This document shows, piece after piece, positions 1-10,163 of a stretch of DNA of 64,000 nucleotides (the stretch's first letter is position 1; each line of letters opens with the position of its first letter). The DNA lies in NCBI RefSeq assembly GCF_000517265.1, contig NZ_AYSJ01000011.1, positions 248,091-312,090 of the forward strand, given 5' to 3'. The stretch is from Photorhabdus khanii NC19. Its GTDB lineage: Bacteria; Pseudomonadota; Gammaproteobacteria; Enterobacterales; Enterobacteriaceae. A program made the translations under genes and the position numbers. The notes beneath the pieces are model-generated. The model had not been told where the DNA came from and ran no database searches. It was given only the letters and a program-made list of their open reading frames with translations.

Positions 1-30
1 GCACTGGGCGAGGGTTTACGGCGGGTCTTG

Positions 31-948
31 CTAAGCTATCGCCGTGTAAGCATTTGGCAGCACCATATAAATGCCAGTAAATACCGCACCTACACCGTGC
101 TCACCACGGACCGTCACCTCCAACTTCACTCTCGCTTTGTAGCCTTGCGCAAGGCGAGCCAAATCGCCGCTCATATTTTTGAGATCCGCAACAGAACTTG
201 GCCTGCCAACGATAGGCTTTTTGTAACGGATATTGGCATCAGCCAGAATAATATCACCCCCCAGTTGGCGTTCTTGTAACAACAGCCAAATCAACCCCCA
301 ACCGGTCAACGTTGCCAGTGAGAACAGACTACCTGCAAAGAGAGATTGATGAGGATTTTGATTCCCTGCTTCCGGCATCGTGGTAATAAAACTCTGGCCG
401 GTATATTGAGAGATCCGCACCCCCATTTTCTCACTGAGGGGAATATGCTTGTACCAGGCTTTTTGCAGTTCATTGCACCAATCCGGCCGGTGAAGAATAT
501 CATCAAGCGTCGCAACAGGTTTGATCATCAGAAAATGGCGAATGGGTGTTGTTTGCGGGCTGGTAATTGGCCCACGATTTTCGAACCCCAGTTTACTGAA
601 AAAATCTACCGCATGTTCACGGGCGCTGCATACTACCCGTTTCACACCTTCTTGACGGGCAACAGATTCCAGGGCCATTGCGATCAGTTTCCCCAACCCT
701 TTGCCTTGCACATGGGGATGTACTGCCAGAAAGCGGATGGCCCCTTCGCTATCCGCGTTGATATATAAACGCCCTACCGCCACCGGGTTACCTTTCTCAT
801 CCACAACCATCTGGTGATGAGCCATGGTGTCATAACCATCTTTCTCAGAGCCTACAGGCTGATGCAATGGCTTACGCAACATTTCCCAACGAAATCGATA
901 ATATGCTTCCAGTTCTTGTTCTGTTTCAGGTACTCGCAGATGATACAT
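31..948 (-). CDS. fabY: FabY/YiiD (MadA-like): GNAT plus hot-dog domain protein of fatty-acid initiation
   Basis: This 305-residue protein has an N-terminal GNAT acyltransferase domain (about residues 1-150, with the acetyl-CoA loop [10 protein letters not shown]) and a C-terminal hot-dog thioesterase-like domain (about 165-300, around [20 protein letters not shown]). That two-domain layout and near-continuous similarity identify it as E. coli YiiD, also called FabY and more recently MadA, which has been linked to malonyl-ACP decarboxylation and starting of fatty-acid synthesis. It lies downstream of dtd on the same strand, as in E. coli. The start matches the internal MYHLRVP of the E. coli protein. 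The precise catalytic role comes from the family literature, not from this sequence. Confidence 0.9.
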   Translation of the reverse strand: MYHLRVPETEQELEAYYRFRWEMLRKPLHQPVGSEKDGYDTMAHHQMVVDEKGNPVAVGRLYINADSEGAIRFLAVHPHVQGKGLGKLIAMALESVARQEGVKRVVCSAREHAVDFFSKLGFENRGPITSPQTTPIRHFLMIKPVATLDDILHRPDWCNELQKAWYKHIPLSEKMGVRISQYTGQSFITTMPEAGNQNPHQSLFAGSLFSLATLTGWGLIWLLLQERQLGGDIILADANIRYKKPIVGRPSSVADLKNMSGDLARLAQGYKARVKLEVTVRGEHGVGAVFTGIYMVLPNAYTAIA

Positions 949-1020
949 AGAAACTGCCCCTTTCTTTTAATCATGATGTGTAATCGGGGGTAATTGCGCT
1001 TTACTGGCTGCTTTTCGTGG

Positions 1021-1458
1021 CTACACCTGCAACCAGAAAGTGACTGGTCCATCGTTTGTCAGACTGACTTTCATATCGGCAGCAAACCGCCCGATTTCTG
1101 TTTTTACACCACTTTGGCGGCATCGTTCAACAAAATAGCGATATAATTCATCAGCCTTATCCGGATTTGCGCCGCCAGAAAAACCAGGGCGCATTCCCTT
1201 TTGAGTATCAGCAGCCAGGGTAAACTGGGAAACAACCAGTAAACTGCCGCCAACTTGTTGGACATTCAGATTCATTTTGCCCTGCTCATCACTGAATATC
1301 CGATACCCTATCACTTTCTCACATAATCGTTTTGCCTTTTGTTGATCATCTTCTTTTTCAACGCCCAGCAATACCAGCAGACCGTGACCAATTGCCCCAA
1401 TCATTTCGTTCTCAACAACAACATTTGCCTGTGTTACTCGCTGGATTAACGCAATCAT
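1021..1458 (-). CDS. dtd: D-aminoacyl-tRNA deacylase
   Basis: This 145-residue protein is full length for Dtd, which hydrolyses D-amino acids wrongly attached to tRNA. Both family signatures are visible: [12 protein letters not shown] in the middle and the C-terminal GPVTFWLQV that forms the cross-subunit Gly-Pro motif of the dimer. It acts in the cytoplasm. It sits between yihX and fabY on the same strand. In E. coli the membrane protein gene rbn (yihY) lies between yihX and dtd, and it is absent here. Confidence 0.95.
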   Translation of the reverse strand: MIALIQRVTQANVVVENEMIGAIGHGLLVLLGVEKEDDQQKAKRLCEKVIGYRIFSDEQGKMNLNVQQVGGSLLVVSQFTLAADTQKGMRPGFSGGANPDKADELYRYFVERCRQSGVKTEIGRFAADMKVSLTNDGPVTFWLQV

Positions 1459-1505
1459 ACTTTTCCTTAGATATTAGCATCCGTGCACTATCCCCCATTA
1501 TCAGT

Positions 1506-2123
1506 TCAATTACTCTTCTGTTCAGAAAAACCGATTGTTTTGAAATAGTCTGGGACTGTCTGCCGGTCAATAACATGAACACTATTTATGCCTAACGCAC
1601 CGGCCGCCTCTACATTTTCCAGCACATCATCAAAAAATACCGCCTGATCCGGTGAGAAACCTTCTGCCTCAAGAACATATTTGAAAATATCAGGTTCAGG
1701 TTTGCGCATTGCCAAATCCTGGGACAGATAGAGGTAATCAGCCGATACCGCAATTTCCGGGTAATTATGCGGCCAATAATCCAAGTGCAAACGGTTTGTG
1801 TTGGATAACACCACAACCCGATGCCCTGCTTCACGTAATTTATTCATTATTTGAATAACTTCAGGACGAATATCAATAAAAATAGCATGCCATCCGGCAG
1901 CAAACTGCTCAAAACTGAGTGAAATATTCATTTCCTGACATAAAGTATCAGCGAACTCCAAATCAGTAATTTGACCACGCTCATGTTTTTCAAACGTTTC
2001 TCCCATTGAGAAACTTTTCGTCAACGTCGCAAGAGGTGTGCCGCTCAAATTACTCCAGACAGCTAAAACTCTTTTAAAATCAATATCAATAATCACATTA
2101 CCCATATCGAAGATATATAGCAT
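1506..2123 (-). CDS. yihX: HAD-superfamily phosphatase YihX
   Basis: The protein has the HAD motif I aspartates at its start (FDMGNV), motif II VVLSNTN, and a late VFFDDVLENV motif, and it aligns with E. coli YihX, an alpha-D-glucose-1-phosphate phosphatase. The frame is open from a GTG at 2129, but I chose the ATG at 2123. It matches the E. coli start MLYIFD and has a near-perfect AGGAGG five bases upstream. The length is then 205 residues. It is transcribed toward dtd and away from the CstA-like gene. Confidence 0.92.
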   Translation of the reverse strand: MLYIFDMGNVIIDIDFKRVLAVWSNLSGTPLATLTKSFSMGETFEKHERGQITDLEFADTLCQEMNISLSFEQFAAGWHAIFIDIRPEVIQIMNKLREAGHRVVVLSNTNRLHLDYWPHNYPEIAVSADYLYLSQDLAMRKPEPDIFKYVLEAEGFSPDQAVFFDDVLENVEAAGALGINSVHVIDRQTVPDYFKTIGFSEQKSN

Positions 2124-2278
2124 GACCACCTCCTGGTTAATTAGTAACTTTTTACTTTAATCGTATTTCTAATTAGAAAACAGTACGGAAAAGTAAAAAG
2201 CGAATTACTTCACGGTATTTTTCTTATGAAACGATAAAGTAGCCTCCAGATCAAAAAAGTAGAGTAAGGTGTTATTTT

Positions 2279-3733
2279 ATGTTGTGGTTCCTCCTTTGTA
2301 TTGGGCTTCTTCTGGCAGGATATTTCATATACGGCAAGATTGTCGAAAAAATATTCACCATTCGACCAGAAAGAAAAACCCCCGCGCTTTCTATGGCAGA
2401 TGGTGTCGATTATGTTGCAATGTCCACCCCAAAAGTTTGGCTAATTCAGTTACTTAATATTGCCGGTGTCGGCCCTATTTTCGGCCCGATTCTTGGTGCC
2501 CTCTATGGTCCACTGGCCATGCTGTGGATTGTCTTCGGCTGTATCTTTGCCGGCGCAGTACATGATTATTTCTCTGGTATGCTCAGTGTTCGTGCACGGG
2601 GAGCATCAGTACCCGTCATCGTCGGTAATGAACTGGGCAAAGCCATGAAACATTTCATGAATATCTTTGCTGTCATTCTGCTGATGCTGGTTGGTGTAGT
2701 ATTTGTTCTGAGTCCGGCAGGCTTACTGAACAACTTACTAAAAGAGGCTATCGGCTGGGATAGCATTGCTATCTGGGTTGGCGTTATCTTTGCTTACTAT
2801 ATTCTCGCGACACTGGTCCCTATTGATAAAATCATCGGTCGCCTTTACCCACTATTTGGTGCGTTATTGCTGTTTATGTCTGTCGCGCTTATGGTTGGTT
2901 TGGCTATGAGCGATAAACCTTTCTACTCACAAGGATTGGATTTCACCACTAACTTTAACCCGAAAGACCTTCCTGTTTGGCCGTTGTTGTTTGTCACGAT
3001 TGCCTGTGGCGCTATCTCCGGCTTTCACGCTACTCAGTCCCCGCTGATGGCACGTTGTATGCAGAATGAGAAAAATGGCCGCTTTGTTTTCTATGGTGCA
3101 ATGATTGGTGAAGGTATTATCGCGCTGATCTGGTGTACACTGGGTCTGAGTTTCTATGAAGACACTAACGCATTGCAGGCAGTGATTGATCAGGGTACTG
3201 CCTCTCTGGTTGTGCATGAAGTTTCCACTTCTCTGCTGGGCACTGTCGGCGGTATTCTGGCCATCCTTGGTGTGGTGATTCTGCCAATTACTTCCGGCGA
3301 TACAGCGTTCCGTTCTGCCCGCTTGATTATTGCTGAATTCCTGAATATTCCTCAGCAAGAAATGACCAAACGCCTGTTATTAAGTGTGCCCATGTTTATT
3401 GTCGGTTATCTGATCACCAAAACCGATTTCAATATCATCTGGCGTTACTTCGGCTGGGCAAACCAAACTACAGCAATGGTTATGTTGTGGGCTGCCTCTG
3501 CCTGGCTGCTGCGCCGCGATAAATTCCACTGGATCACCACCCTGCCGGCCATGTTCATGACAGCGGTGTGCTTCACCTATCTGGCATTCGCTCCAGAAGG
3601 TTTTGCCCTGGATTGGAATATCTCTGTCGTTATCGGCCTGGCGGCAATGGTGAGTGTAACGATTATCTTCTTTGCAAAAGTCCGCTCTAAATCAGCTTCT
3701 GATAATATAGAAGCCGAAGCACTAAATGAGTAA
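2279..3733 (+). CDS. CstA-family carbon starvation / pyruvate-type transporter (short form)
   Basis: This 484-residue inner-membrane protein has many hydrophobic segments. It carries the CstA-family hallmarks AGVGPIFGPILGALYG near residue 65 and AVHDYFSGMLSVRARG near residue 100. CstA and BtsT of E. coli are about 700 residues, so this is the shorter form of the family, lacking the long C-terminal extension. Members are implicated in uptake of peptides or pyruvate during carbon limitation; the substrate here cannot be told. An AAGG lies nine bases before the ATG. It is divergent from yihX, and a hairpin followed by T residues comes about 33 bases after the stop. Confidence 0.85.
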   Translation: MLWFLLCIGLLLAGYFIYGKIVEKIFTIRPERKTPALSMADGVDYVAMSTPKVWLIQLLNIAGVGPIFGPILGALYGPLAMLWIVFGCIFAGAVHDYFSGMLSVRARGASVPVIVGNELGKAMKHFMNIFAVILLMLVGVVFVLSPAGLLNNLLKEAIGWDSIAIWVGVIFAYYILATLVPIDKIIGRLYPLFGALLLFMSVALMVGLAMSDKPFYSQGLDFTTNFNPKDLPVWPLLFVTIACGAISGFHATQSPLMARCMQNEKNGRFVFYGAMIGEGIIALIWCTLGLSFYEDTNALQAVIDQGTASLVVHEVSTSLLGTVGGILAILGVVILPITSGDTAFRSARLIIAEFLNIPQQEMTKRLLLSVPMFIVGYLITKTDFNIIWRYFGWANQTTAMVMLWAASAWLLRRDKFHWITTLPAMFMTAVCFTYLAFAPEGFALDWNISVVIGLAAMVSVTIIFFAKVRSKSASDNIEAEALNE

Positions 3734-3765
3734 AAACCAAAGAAAACATTAAATATTAATAACAG

Positions 3766-3794
3766 CCCCTTAGGTAAAATGTCGAGGGGTTTTA
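3766..3794 (+). terminator. Rho-independent terminator of the CstA-family gene
   Basis: CCCCT (3766-3770) pairs with AGGGG (3785-3789), followed by TTTT. The loop is long (14 bases), so the call is moderate. Confidence 0.5.
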
Positions 3795-4480
3795 ATTTCC
3801 ACTGAGGTTAGGTTCCTTGATAATGTTAAAAACACCACAGTCAGAGCAATTGGTTTAAAGAAAGGGGAATTTCCCCAGTCGTAAATAGCTGGGAGAGCTT
3901 CTTTATAAGTGATGAACGCCCAACCAATGATTTCTTATCTAAAAGGGCATCCCAACACCAACCAGAACGCGAAACGTTTTAAAGACAAACCTATCAGTAA
4001 TGATAATAAATGGGAGAATCTTCAAGCAAGGATGCAATTCACCTCCCATAATCATTGCCTGTTTAACGGTTAAATAAAAACAGCTCATTAAAGCAGAAAC
4101 AGCCCCTTCAAATGAAATTACACTCATTATTCTGGGTGATGGCAAATACAATAAAAATTGACTACAATTATTATTTGCAACACAGTACGAATAGTGGTTG
4201 AACTATACACCATTCGAATACCAGAACTTCGCTTTAGCCGCATCCATGTCGGAAAAAGCGATAAATGCAGGTTTACGCATTTTCAAATACAGGTTGTTAC
4301 AGATATACCAACAGATAGTTGACTTCATTAATGGCACCAATAGTTTTTCTTTATGGTCAACCGGTCTTTGGATGATTGCTCGCTTATTATCGAAGCAAGC
4401 AGTATCAAGCTTGGTATTATGAATTCCTCCCCTGAAGAAGGCTATCTGCTCAGGTGAAGGTTTTGAATGTTTTTAGCATT
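3795..4480. other. Gene-poor stretch without a recognisable gene
   Basis: Only short frames are present: a 70-codon frame on the minus strand (3939-4151) and a TTG-initiated 74-codon frame on the plus strand (4198-4422). Neither has a convincing ribosome binding site or any family similarity I can recognise. The stretch may hold decayed coding sequence or the promoter of the downstream small-protein/dsbB-like pair. Confidence 0.4.
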
Positions 4481-4496
4481 AATAGGAGAATGAACC

Positions 4497-4655
4497 ATGT
4501 ACATGTTTTTACCATTTTTACTCGCATTATTTGCAGTCATAACCACCCTGGTTGGAAAGAATAAAATTAGCTATACCCTATGGAGCCTTCTTCTGGTGAC
4601 AACCATAGCTTGGTTTATTCATCATGCGACTGATTCGCTAAATCTATCTTTTTAA
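4497..4655 (+). CDS. Small membrane protein, DUF5993-like
   Basis: This 52-residue frame starts MYMFLPFLLALFAVITTLVG and contains two hydrophobic helices separated by a short KNKIS loop. It has an AGGAGA seven bases before its ATG and ends 14 bases before the DsbB-like ATG, whose own AGGAGA overlaps the end of the spacer. Small membrane proteins of the DUF5993 type are known to me as common companions of DsbB-like genes, and the sequence pattern fits. No biochemical role is established; assistance to the neighbouring quinone-linked thiol oxidase is an inference from pairing. Confidence 0.75.
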   Translation: MYMFLPFLLALFAVITTLVGKNKISYTLWSLLLVTTIAWFIHHATDSLNLSF

Positions 4656-4669
4656 CAGGAGACAATTTG

Positions 4670-5239
4670 ATGAATCAGGTATTAACAACAAAACAGACGA
4701 TCAGCTACGGCATGATATTCAACATCATTGGGTTATTTGGTATTAGTGCCGCACTTACCGTTGCCTTCTATTATCAACTAGTCCTTTCTGAATTGCCTTG
4801 CCCATTATGTCTGCTACAGCGGACAGGCATGATCATGATAGGATTTGGTTTCCTGTTTAATCTCCGTTTTGGAATAAAAAGCGCACACTATGGCATCGCG
4901 ATTATCGGCAGTATCGTGACCGGAATTATTGCAATCCGACAAGTGTTTTTACATATCACACCTGGCGATATCGGTTATGGCTCTGCACTTTTTGGTATAC
5001 ATTTTTATACTTGGGCTCTCATCTCCTCAGTTATCGCTATCATCGCCATATCAGTCATGCTGATATTGAAAAGTCTGGTAAAAACGACCGAAGAAAAGGA
5101 AAGCAAGTCTGTTTTCGGTCAGATTATTATTGGAATATTTGTCGTATTAATTACAGCAAATTTGATCTCTACCATTTTGGAATGTGGCGGCGGGCAATGT
5201 GATGACAACCCAACGTTTTATCAATTGCTGGGTAAATAA
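4670..5239 (+). CDS. DsbB-family disulfide bond formation protein (non-canonical)
   Basis: This protein of about 190 residues has the DsbB topology of four or more membrane helices. The redox motif ELPCPLCLLQR follows the first helix (about residues 41-51) and matches the CxxC plus Arg that holds quinone in DsbB. The second periplasmic loop, where E. coli DsbB has its other cysteine pair, contains no cysteine. A different pair appears at the C-terminus as ECGGGQC after an additional helix. The upstream TTG in frame (4667) is too close to the Shine-Dalgarno, so I chose the ATG at 4670. It forms a tight pair with the preceding small membrane protein. Confidence 0.82.
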   Translation: MNQVLTTKQTISYGMIFNIIGLFGISAALTVAFYYQLVLSELPCPLCLLQRTGMIMIGFGFLFNLRFGIKSAHYGIAIIGSIVTGIIAIRQVFLHITPGDIGYGSALFGIHFYTWALISSVIAIIAISVMLILKSLVKTTEEKESKSVFGQIIIGIFVVLITANLISTILECGGGQCDDNPTFYQLLGK

Positions 5240-5244
5240 ATCCC

Positions 5245-5271
5245 AAAAAACTCAGGGCACCATCGGTGCCC
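5245..5271 (-). terminator. Terminator of typA (possibly bidirectional)
   Basis: GGGCACC (5255-5261), ATC loop, GGTGCCC (5265-5271), with AAAAAA at 5245-5250 that reads as a T run on the minus strand. It serves typA and may also stop the convergent dsbB-like transcript. Confidence 0.85.
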
Positions 5272-5294
5272 TAAGCATTTGCATGGCAGAAAGA

Positions 5295-7115
5295 TTACGC
5301 CTCTTTGCTGCGATGCGCACGACGACGGTCGTTTTCTGTCAGATGGCGTTTACGCAGGCGAATTGACACAGGAGTCACTTCTACCAGTTCGTCATCATCA
5401 ATAAACTCCAGAGCCTGCTCCAGGGTTTTCTTAATATACGGAGACAAGGTTGTCGCTTCGTCAGTACCAGACGCACGGACGTTTGTCAGTTTCTTACCTG
5501 TCAGGCAGTTAACTGTCAAGTCATTGGAGCGGGAATGAATGCCGATCACTTGGCCTTCATACACTTCCGCACCATGCCCCAGGAACAACTTACCACGATC
5601 CTGCAAGCTATAAAGCGCATAAGCAACCGCTTTACCCTGACCATTGGAAATCATGACACCGTTCTGACGGCGACCGATTTCACCCGCACGAATATCATCA
5701 TAGTGGCTAAATGTTGCATACAACAGGCCAGTACCAGAGGTCATGGTCAGGAATTCAGTCCGGAAACCAATCAAACCACGGCTTGGAATGATGTAATCAA
5801 GGCGCACACGGCCTTTACCGTCGGGCAACATATCGCGCAGATCAGCTTTACGCTCACCCAGTGCCTGCATCACATCACCCTGATGTTGCTCTTCAATATC
5901 CAGAGTTACCTGCTCGAATGGCTCTTGTTTGCGGCCATCGATCTCACGGAAGATAACTTTCGGACGAGATACCGCCAATTCAAAACCTTCACGGCGCATG
6001 TTCTCAATCAGAACAGATAAGTGCAATTCGCCACGGCCAGAAACACGGAACGCATCTGGATCTTCGGTTTCTTCAACACGCAGCGCGACATTGTGAACCA
6101 GCTCTTTCTTCAAACGCTCAAGGATCTGGCGTGAAGTAACATATTTACCTTCACGACCACAGAAAGGAGAAGTGTTAACACAGAAAAACATACTTACCGT
6201 CGGCTCATCAACAGCCAGTGGCGGCAACGCTTCAACTGAATTGGTGTCACACAGGGTATCGGAGATATTCAGCTCACCCAAACCGGTAATCGCAACGATG
6301 TCGCCCGCTTCCGCTTGCTCACTCTCAATACGCTCCAGACCCAGGTGGCCCAGAACTTTACCAATTTTGCCGTTCCGGGTTTTACCTTCGCTATCAACAA
6401 TCGTCACGTTCTGGTTTGGTTTAACCGTACCGCGCTTGATACGACCAATACCGATAACACCAACATAGTTGTTGTAGTCCAGCTGAGAAATCTGCATCTG
6501 GAATGAACCATTAAGGTCAACTTTCGGTGGCTCTACATGATCGACAATCGCCTGATACAACGGAGTCATATCTTCGGCCATATCAGTATGCTCAATACCG
6601 GCAATTCCCATCAGTGCAGATGCATAGATAATTGGGAAGTCCAGTTGCTCGTCAGTCGCACCCAGGTTTACAAACAGGTCAAACACCTGATCGACAACCC
6701 AATCAGGACGTGCGCCAGGACGGTCAACTTTGTTGATAACCACAATAGGTTTCAAACCATGAGCGAACGCTTTTTGAGTTACAAAACGGGTCTGAGGCAT
6801 TGGCCCATCCATGGCATCGACCAGCAACAATACGCTGTCAACCATAGACATAACACGTTCTACTTCACCGCCGAAATCAGCATGTCCCGGAGTGTCTACG
6901 ATATTAATACGGTAGTCATTCCATTTAATGGCGGTATTTTTTGCGAGGATAGTAATTCCACGCTCTTTCTCCAGATCATTGGAGTCCATCACACGTTCTG
7001 TCGCTGTCGCACGGTCACCGAAAGTACCGGATTGTTGCAGCAGCTTGTCAACCAGGGTAGTTTTACCATGGTCAACATGCGCGATAATGGCGATATTACG
7101 CAATTTTTCGATCAC
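5295..7115 (-). CDS. typA: Ribosome-associated GTPase TypA/BipA
   Basis: TypA is a translational GTPase involved in ribosome assembly and stress adaptation. The G domain shows AHVDHGKTT (P loop), DTPGH and NKVD within the first 150 residues, followed by the beta-barrel and the BipA-specific C-terminus. The frame is open to an ATG at 7133, but I chose the GTG at 7115. The product then begins with [12 protein letters not shown] exactly like E. coli TypA, a GAGG lies eight bases upstream, and the ATG has no Shine-Dalgarno. Length is 606 residues. It is divergent from glnA, the arrangement seen in E. coli. Confidence 0.95.
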   Translation of the reverse strand: MIEKLRNIAIIAHVDHGKTTLVDKLLQQSGTFGDRATATERVMDSNDLEKERGITILAKNTAIKWNDYRINIVDTPGHADFGGEVERVMSMVDSVLLLVDAMDGPMPQTRFVTQKAFAHGLKPIVVINKVDRPGARPDWVVDQVFDLFVNLGATDEQLDFPIIYASALMGIAGIEHTDMAEDMTPLYQAIVDHVEPPKVDLNGSFQMQISQLDYNNYVGVIGIGRIKRGTVKPNQNVTIVDSEGKTRNGKIGKVLGHLGLERIESEQAEAGDIVAITGLGELNISDTLCDTNSVEALPPLAVDEPTVSMFFCVNTSPFCGREGKYVTSRQILERLKKELVHNVALRVEETEDPDAFRVSGRGELHLSVLIENMRREGFELAVSRPKVIFREIDGRKQEPFEQVTLDIEEQHQGDVMQALGERKADLRDMLPDGKGRVRLDYIIPSRGLIGFRTEFLTMTSGTGLLYATFSHYDDIRAGEIGRRQNGVMISNGQGKAVAYALYSLQDRGKLFLGHGAEVYEGQVIGIHSRSNDLTVNCLTGKKLTNVRASGTDEATTLSPYIKKTLEQALEFIDDDELVEVTPVSIRLRKRHLTENDRRRAHRSKEA

Positions 7116-7267
7116 AAACTTTGCCTCAGGCATTTAGAAATAGCGCGCTATTGTACACACATTGGTCGAGGGACTAAACAGGATCACAAGAATCTGTTCT
7201 TAACAACTTGATACCAATGGAATTGTGATCCCTTTCACGCCTATAAAAGATGCACTATTGATAAAAA

Positions 7268-7284
7268 TGCACCGACAGGGTGCA
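7268..7284 (+). promoter_or_regulatory. NtrC binding site 1 (glnA enhancer)
   Basis: TGCACC-N5-GGTGCA at 7268-7284 is a perfect dyad matching the NtrC consensus TGCAC-N7-GTGCA. A further half site TGCACTA lies just upstream near 7251. Confidence 0.85.
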
Positions 7285-7300
7285 GGATAGTAACATAATC

Positions 7301-7316
7301 GCACTAATACAGTGCA
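7301..7316 (+). promoter_or_regulatory. NtrC binding site 2 (glnA enhancer)
   Basis: GCACT-N5-AGTGC at 7301-7315 is a second dyad about three helical turns after the first. Together they form the enhancer expected upstream of the sigma-54 promoter. Confidence 0.75.
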
Positions 7317-7387
7317 ATTTTCCTGAATATTAAAGTATTCCCCCATGGGGATACCCATAACACAGTATATTGCAAGGTGTCAGAAAG

Positions 7388-7403
7388 TTGGCACGCTTTT
7401 CGC
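7388..7403 (+). promoter_or_regulatory. Sigma-54 promoter of glnA (glnAp2-like)
   Basis: TTGGCAC-N5-TTCGC at 7388-7403 carries the invariant GG (-24, 7390-7391) and GC (-12, 7402-7403) spaced as in the E. coli glnA promoter. The start of transcription would be near 7415, leaving a leader of about 145 bases. Confidence 0.85.
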
Positions 7404-7559
7404 AATTGTTTTCCTCATCTAATAAGATTGTTTTTTACAACAACAAGTTTGCAAACGCGTAAATAGCCTTGTTAAGGTAAAACAATGTAACTGTGTTTTC
7501 TTTAAGTCTTAATCTAAAACCATTTTACCAAGACCGACACAAACCAGGAGAAACCGAGT

Positions 7560-8969
7560 ATGTCCGCTGAACATGTTTTAACCATGATTGAAGAGCATCA
7601 GGTGAAGTTTATTGATTTGCGTTTCACTGATACCAAAGGCAAAGAACAACATATGACCATTCCTGCTCATCAGGTTAATGCGGACTTCTTTGAAGATGGC
7701 AAAATGTTCGATGGCTCTTCAATTCACGGTTGGAAAGGTATTAACGAATCCGACATGGTGCTGATGCCAGATCCAAGTACAGCGATGCTTGATCCGTTCT
7801 TTGATGATGCCACTCTGATACTGCGTTGTGACATTCTGGAACCCGGCACGATGCAAGGCTATGAACGTGATCCACGTTCCATCTGCAAACGTGCTGAAGA
7901 TTTTTTGCGCTCAAGCGGCATTGCAGATACCGTCTTGTGTGGGCCTGAACCTGAGTTTTTCCTGTTTGACGACATACGCTTCGGCAGTTCTATGTCGGGT
8001 TCCTATTACCATATCGATGATATTGAAGCAGCATGGAACTCCGGAACTCGATACGAAGGCGGTAACAAAGGCCACCGACCTGCGGTAAAAGGCGGTTACG
8101 CCCCGCTGCCTCCGGTTGATTCTTCTCAGGATTTACGTTCAGCCATGTGCCTGACAATGGAAGCGATGGGACTGGTTGTGGAAGCTCACCATCATGAAGT
8201 TGGCACTGCCGGTCAAAATGAAATTGCTACTCGTTTCAACACGATGACCAAAAAGGCTGACGAAACCCAGATTTACAAATACGTCGTACATAATGTGGCG
8301 CACAATTTTGGCAAAACCGCCACCTTCATGCCAAAACCACTGGTTGGTGATAATGGCTCCGGCATGCACTGCCATATGTCCCTGTCTAAAAACAGCGCCA
8401 ACCTGTTTGCCGGTGACAAATACGGTGGTTTGTCCGAACTGGCGTTGTTCTACATCGGCGGTATTATCAAACATGCCCGTGCACTGAACGCATTTACCAA
8501 CCCGACAACCAACTCTTATAAACGTCTGGTTCCGGGCTACGAAGCACCGGTTATGCTGGCCTACTCTGCCCGTAACCGTTCTGCATCCATCCGTATTCCG
8601 GTTGTCGCCAGCACCAAGGCCCGCCGTATTGAAGTACGTTTCCCTGACCCGGCAGCTAACCCTTATTTGGCATTTGCCGCTCAGTTGATGGCTGGCCTTG
8701 ACGGTATTATCAATAAAATCCATCCGGGTGATGCGATGGATAAAAACCTGTATGACCTACCACCGGAAGAAGCCAAAGAGATCCCAACCGTCGCTTCTTC
8801 TCTGGATGAAGCACTGTCAGCATTGGATACTGACCGCGAGTTCCTGACCCGTGGTGGCGTATTCACCGATGACGCCATTGATGCTTATATTGAATTGAAA
8901 AACAGTGAAATGGAGCGTGTCCGCCTGACACCACATCCACTGGAGTTTGAACTGTATTACAGTGTGTAA
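7560..8969 (+). CDS. glnA: Glutamine synthetase type I
   Basis: This 469-residue protein has exactly the length of the E. coli enzyme that makes glutamine from glutamate, ammonia and ATP as a dodecamer in the cytoplasm. Visible motifs are [12 protein letters not shown] near residue 53, the ATP-binding [25 protein letters not shown], and the adenylylation loop NLYDLPPEE with the regulated tyrosine near residue 398. It is first in the glnA-glnL-glnG operon, preceded by a sigma-54 promoter and NtrC sites. A strong terminator follows the stop, so glnLG probably also use their own promoter. Confidence 0.98.
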   Translation: MSAEHVLTMIEEHQVKFIDLRFTDTKGKEQHMTIPAHQVNADFFEDGKMFDGSSIHGWKGINESDMVLMPDPSTAMLDPFFDDATLILRCDILEPGTMQGYERDPRSICKRAEDFLRSSGIADTVLCGPEPEFFLFDDIRFGSSMSGSYYHIDDIEAAWNSGTRYEGGNKGHRPAVKGGYAPLPPVDSSQDLRSAMCLTMEAMGLVVEAHHHEVGTAGQNEIATRFNTMTKKADETQIYKYVVHNVAHNFGKTATFMPKPLVGDNGSGMHCHMSLSKNSANLFAGDKYGGLSELALFYIGGIIKHARALNAFTNPTTNSYKRLVPGYEAPVMLAYSARNRSASIRIPVVASTKARRIEVRFPDPAANPYLAFAAQLMAGLDGIINKIHPGDAMDKNLYDLPPEEAKEIPTVASSLDEALSALDTDREFLTRGGVFTDDAIDAYIELKNSEMERVRLTPHPLEFELYYSV

Positions 8970-9018
8970 TTACCAGCGCCGTTCCCGCTGATCATTTTTT
9001 GTTGCCGTGAAACCTTTA

Positions 9019-9042
9019 GCCCATCTTCGGATGGGCCTTTTT
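9019..9042 (+). terminator. Terminator after glnA
   Basis: GCCCATC (9019-9025), TTCG tetraloop, GATGGGC (9030-9036), then CTTTTT. It probably attenuates read-through from glnA into glnLG. The 3' untranslated RNA ending here is where the GlnZ small RNA is made in other enterobacteria; I cannot confirm a GlnZ here. Confidence 0.9.
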
Positions 9043-9078
9043 CCTATTCCCTGGGTTTTACGCTCGAATATGATACAG

Positions 9079-9095
9079 TGCACCAAAAAGGTGCG
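9079..9095 (+). promoter_or_regulatory. NtrC site at the glnL promoter
   Basis: TGCACC-N5-GGTGCG at 9079-9095 lies just before the glnL start codon. In E. coli an NtrC site in this position represses the glnL promoter, which gives feedback on the regulator pair; the same role is inferred. Confidence 0.8.
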
Positions 9096-9104
9096 GGAGT
9101 GTAA

Positions 9105-10154
9105 ATGAAAACGGAAAACCTACCCGATACCGGGCAAATATTAAACTCACTGATTAACAGCGTACTGGTGCTGGATACCGATCTCGTGATCCGCTATGCC
9201 AACCATGCAGCGCTGCAACTATTCGCTCAGAGCGCCCGTAAACTATTAGGTACACCTCTTCCGGTGCTGTTCAGTTACTTTTCACTGGATACAGAGCTGA
9301 TGCACGCCAGTTTAGTCAGCGGTCAGAGTTTTACTGACAACGAAGTGACGTTAGTGGTTAATAACCGCTCTCATATTATGTCGCTCAGTGCCCAACCCAT
9401 TTCCGGGCAGTTTATTTTGCTGGAACTGGCACCTATGGATAGTCAACGCCGGTTAAGTCAAGAGCAGGTACAACAAGCCCAGCAGATAGCAGCACGGGAA
9501 TTGATTCGGGGGCTGGCACATGAAATTAAAAATCCTCTCGGCGGGCTGAGGGGAGCTGCGCAATTACTTTCAAGAGCGCTGCCTGATCCTGCTTTGCAGG
9601 AATACACCCAGGTGATTATTGAACAGGCGGACCGGTTGCGTCATCTGGTAGACAGATTACTTGGCCCACAACATCCGGGCGAACAAATTAAACAAAGCAT
9701 TCATTATGTTGCTGAACGGGTCTATCAATTAGTCTCGCTGGAAATGCCGGATAATGTCACACTGATAAAAGATTACGATCCAAGTCTGCCGGAACTGGCT
9801 CACTACCCGGATCAAATTGAGCAGGTGCTGCTGAACATCACCCGTAATGCCTTGCAAGCTCTGGGCACACAGGGTGGCACCATTACCCTGCGTACCCGGA
9901 CCGCGTTCCAAATCACCCTGCATGGTCAGCGCTATCGTCTGGCCGCCAGAATAGATGTGGAAGACAACGGACCAGGTATCCCGCCACAGATTCAGGACAC
10001 ACTGTTTTACCCGATGGTTAGTGCTCATGAAGGCGGAACGGGTCTTGGTCTATCCATTGCCCGCAATTTGATAGATCAGCACTCTGGTAAAATAGAATTT
10101 ACCAGTTGGCCGGGGCACACAGAATTTTCTATCTACTTACCGATCAAGAAATAG
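9105..10154 (+). CDS. glnL: Nitrogen regulation sensor kinase/phosphatase NtrB
   Basis: This 349-residue cytoplasmic histidine kinase has an N-terminal PAS domain (about 15-110), an H box [12 protein letters not shown] with the phospho-accepting His139, an N box NITRNALQ, and G boxes DNGPGIP and [10 protein letters not shown]. It phosphorylates NtrC when nitrogen is short and dephosphorylates it when the PII protein signals sufficiency. It lies nine bases before glnG. The ATG is preceded by GGGAG. Confidence 0.97.
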   Translation: MKTENLPDTGQILNSLINSVLVLDTDLVIRYANHAALQLFAQSARKLLGTPLPVLFSYFSLDTELMHASLVSGQSFTDNEVTLVVNNRSHIMSLSAQPISGQFILLELAPMDSQRRLSQEQVQQAQQIAARELIRGLAHEIKNPLGGLRGAAQLLSRALPDPALQEYTQVIIEQADRLRHLVDRLLGPQHPGEQIKQSIHYVAERVYQLVSLEMPDNVTLIKDYDPSLPELAHYPDQIEQVLLNITRNALQALGTQGGTITLRTRTAFQITLHGQRYRLAARIDVEDNGPGIPPQIQDTLFYPMVSAHEGGTGLGLSIARNLIDQHSGKIEFTSWPGHTEFSIYLPIKK

Positions 10155-10163
10155 AGGATAGCT

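Noticed and set aside
28-279. Plus-strand frame at the left edge
   Set aside because: Shadow of the fabY 3' end.
3939-4151. 70-codon minus-strand frame as a membrane protein
   Set aside because: No ribosome site, no conserved neighbours and no recognisable family; more likely chance or decayed sequence.
5535-6020. Long plus-strand frame opposite typA
   Set aside because: It is the antisense shadow of a highly conserved gene, without a ribosome site or plausible protein.
6537-7211. 224-codon plus-strand frame opposite the typA 5' half
   Set aside because: Antisense shadow; composition follows the typA codons, and its C-terminal end runs into the typA promoter region.
8139-8723. 194-codon minus-strand frame opposite glnA
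   Set aside because: Shadow of glnA with no family resemblance.
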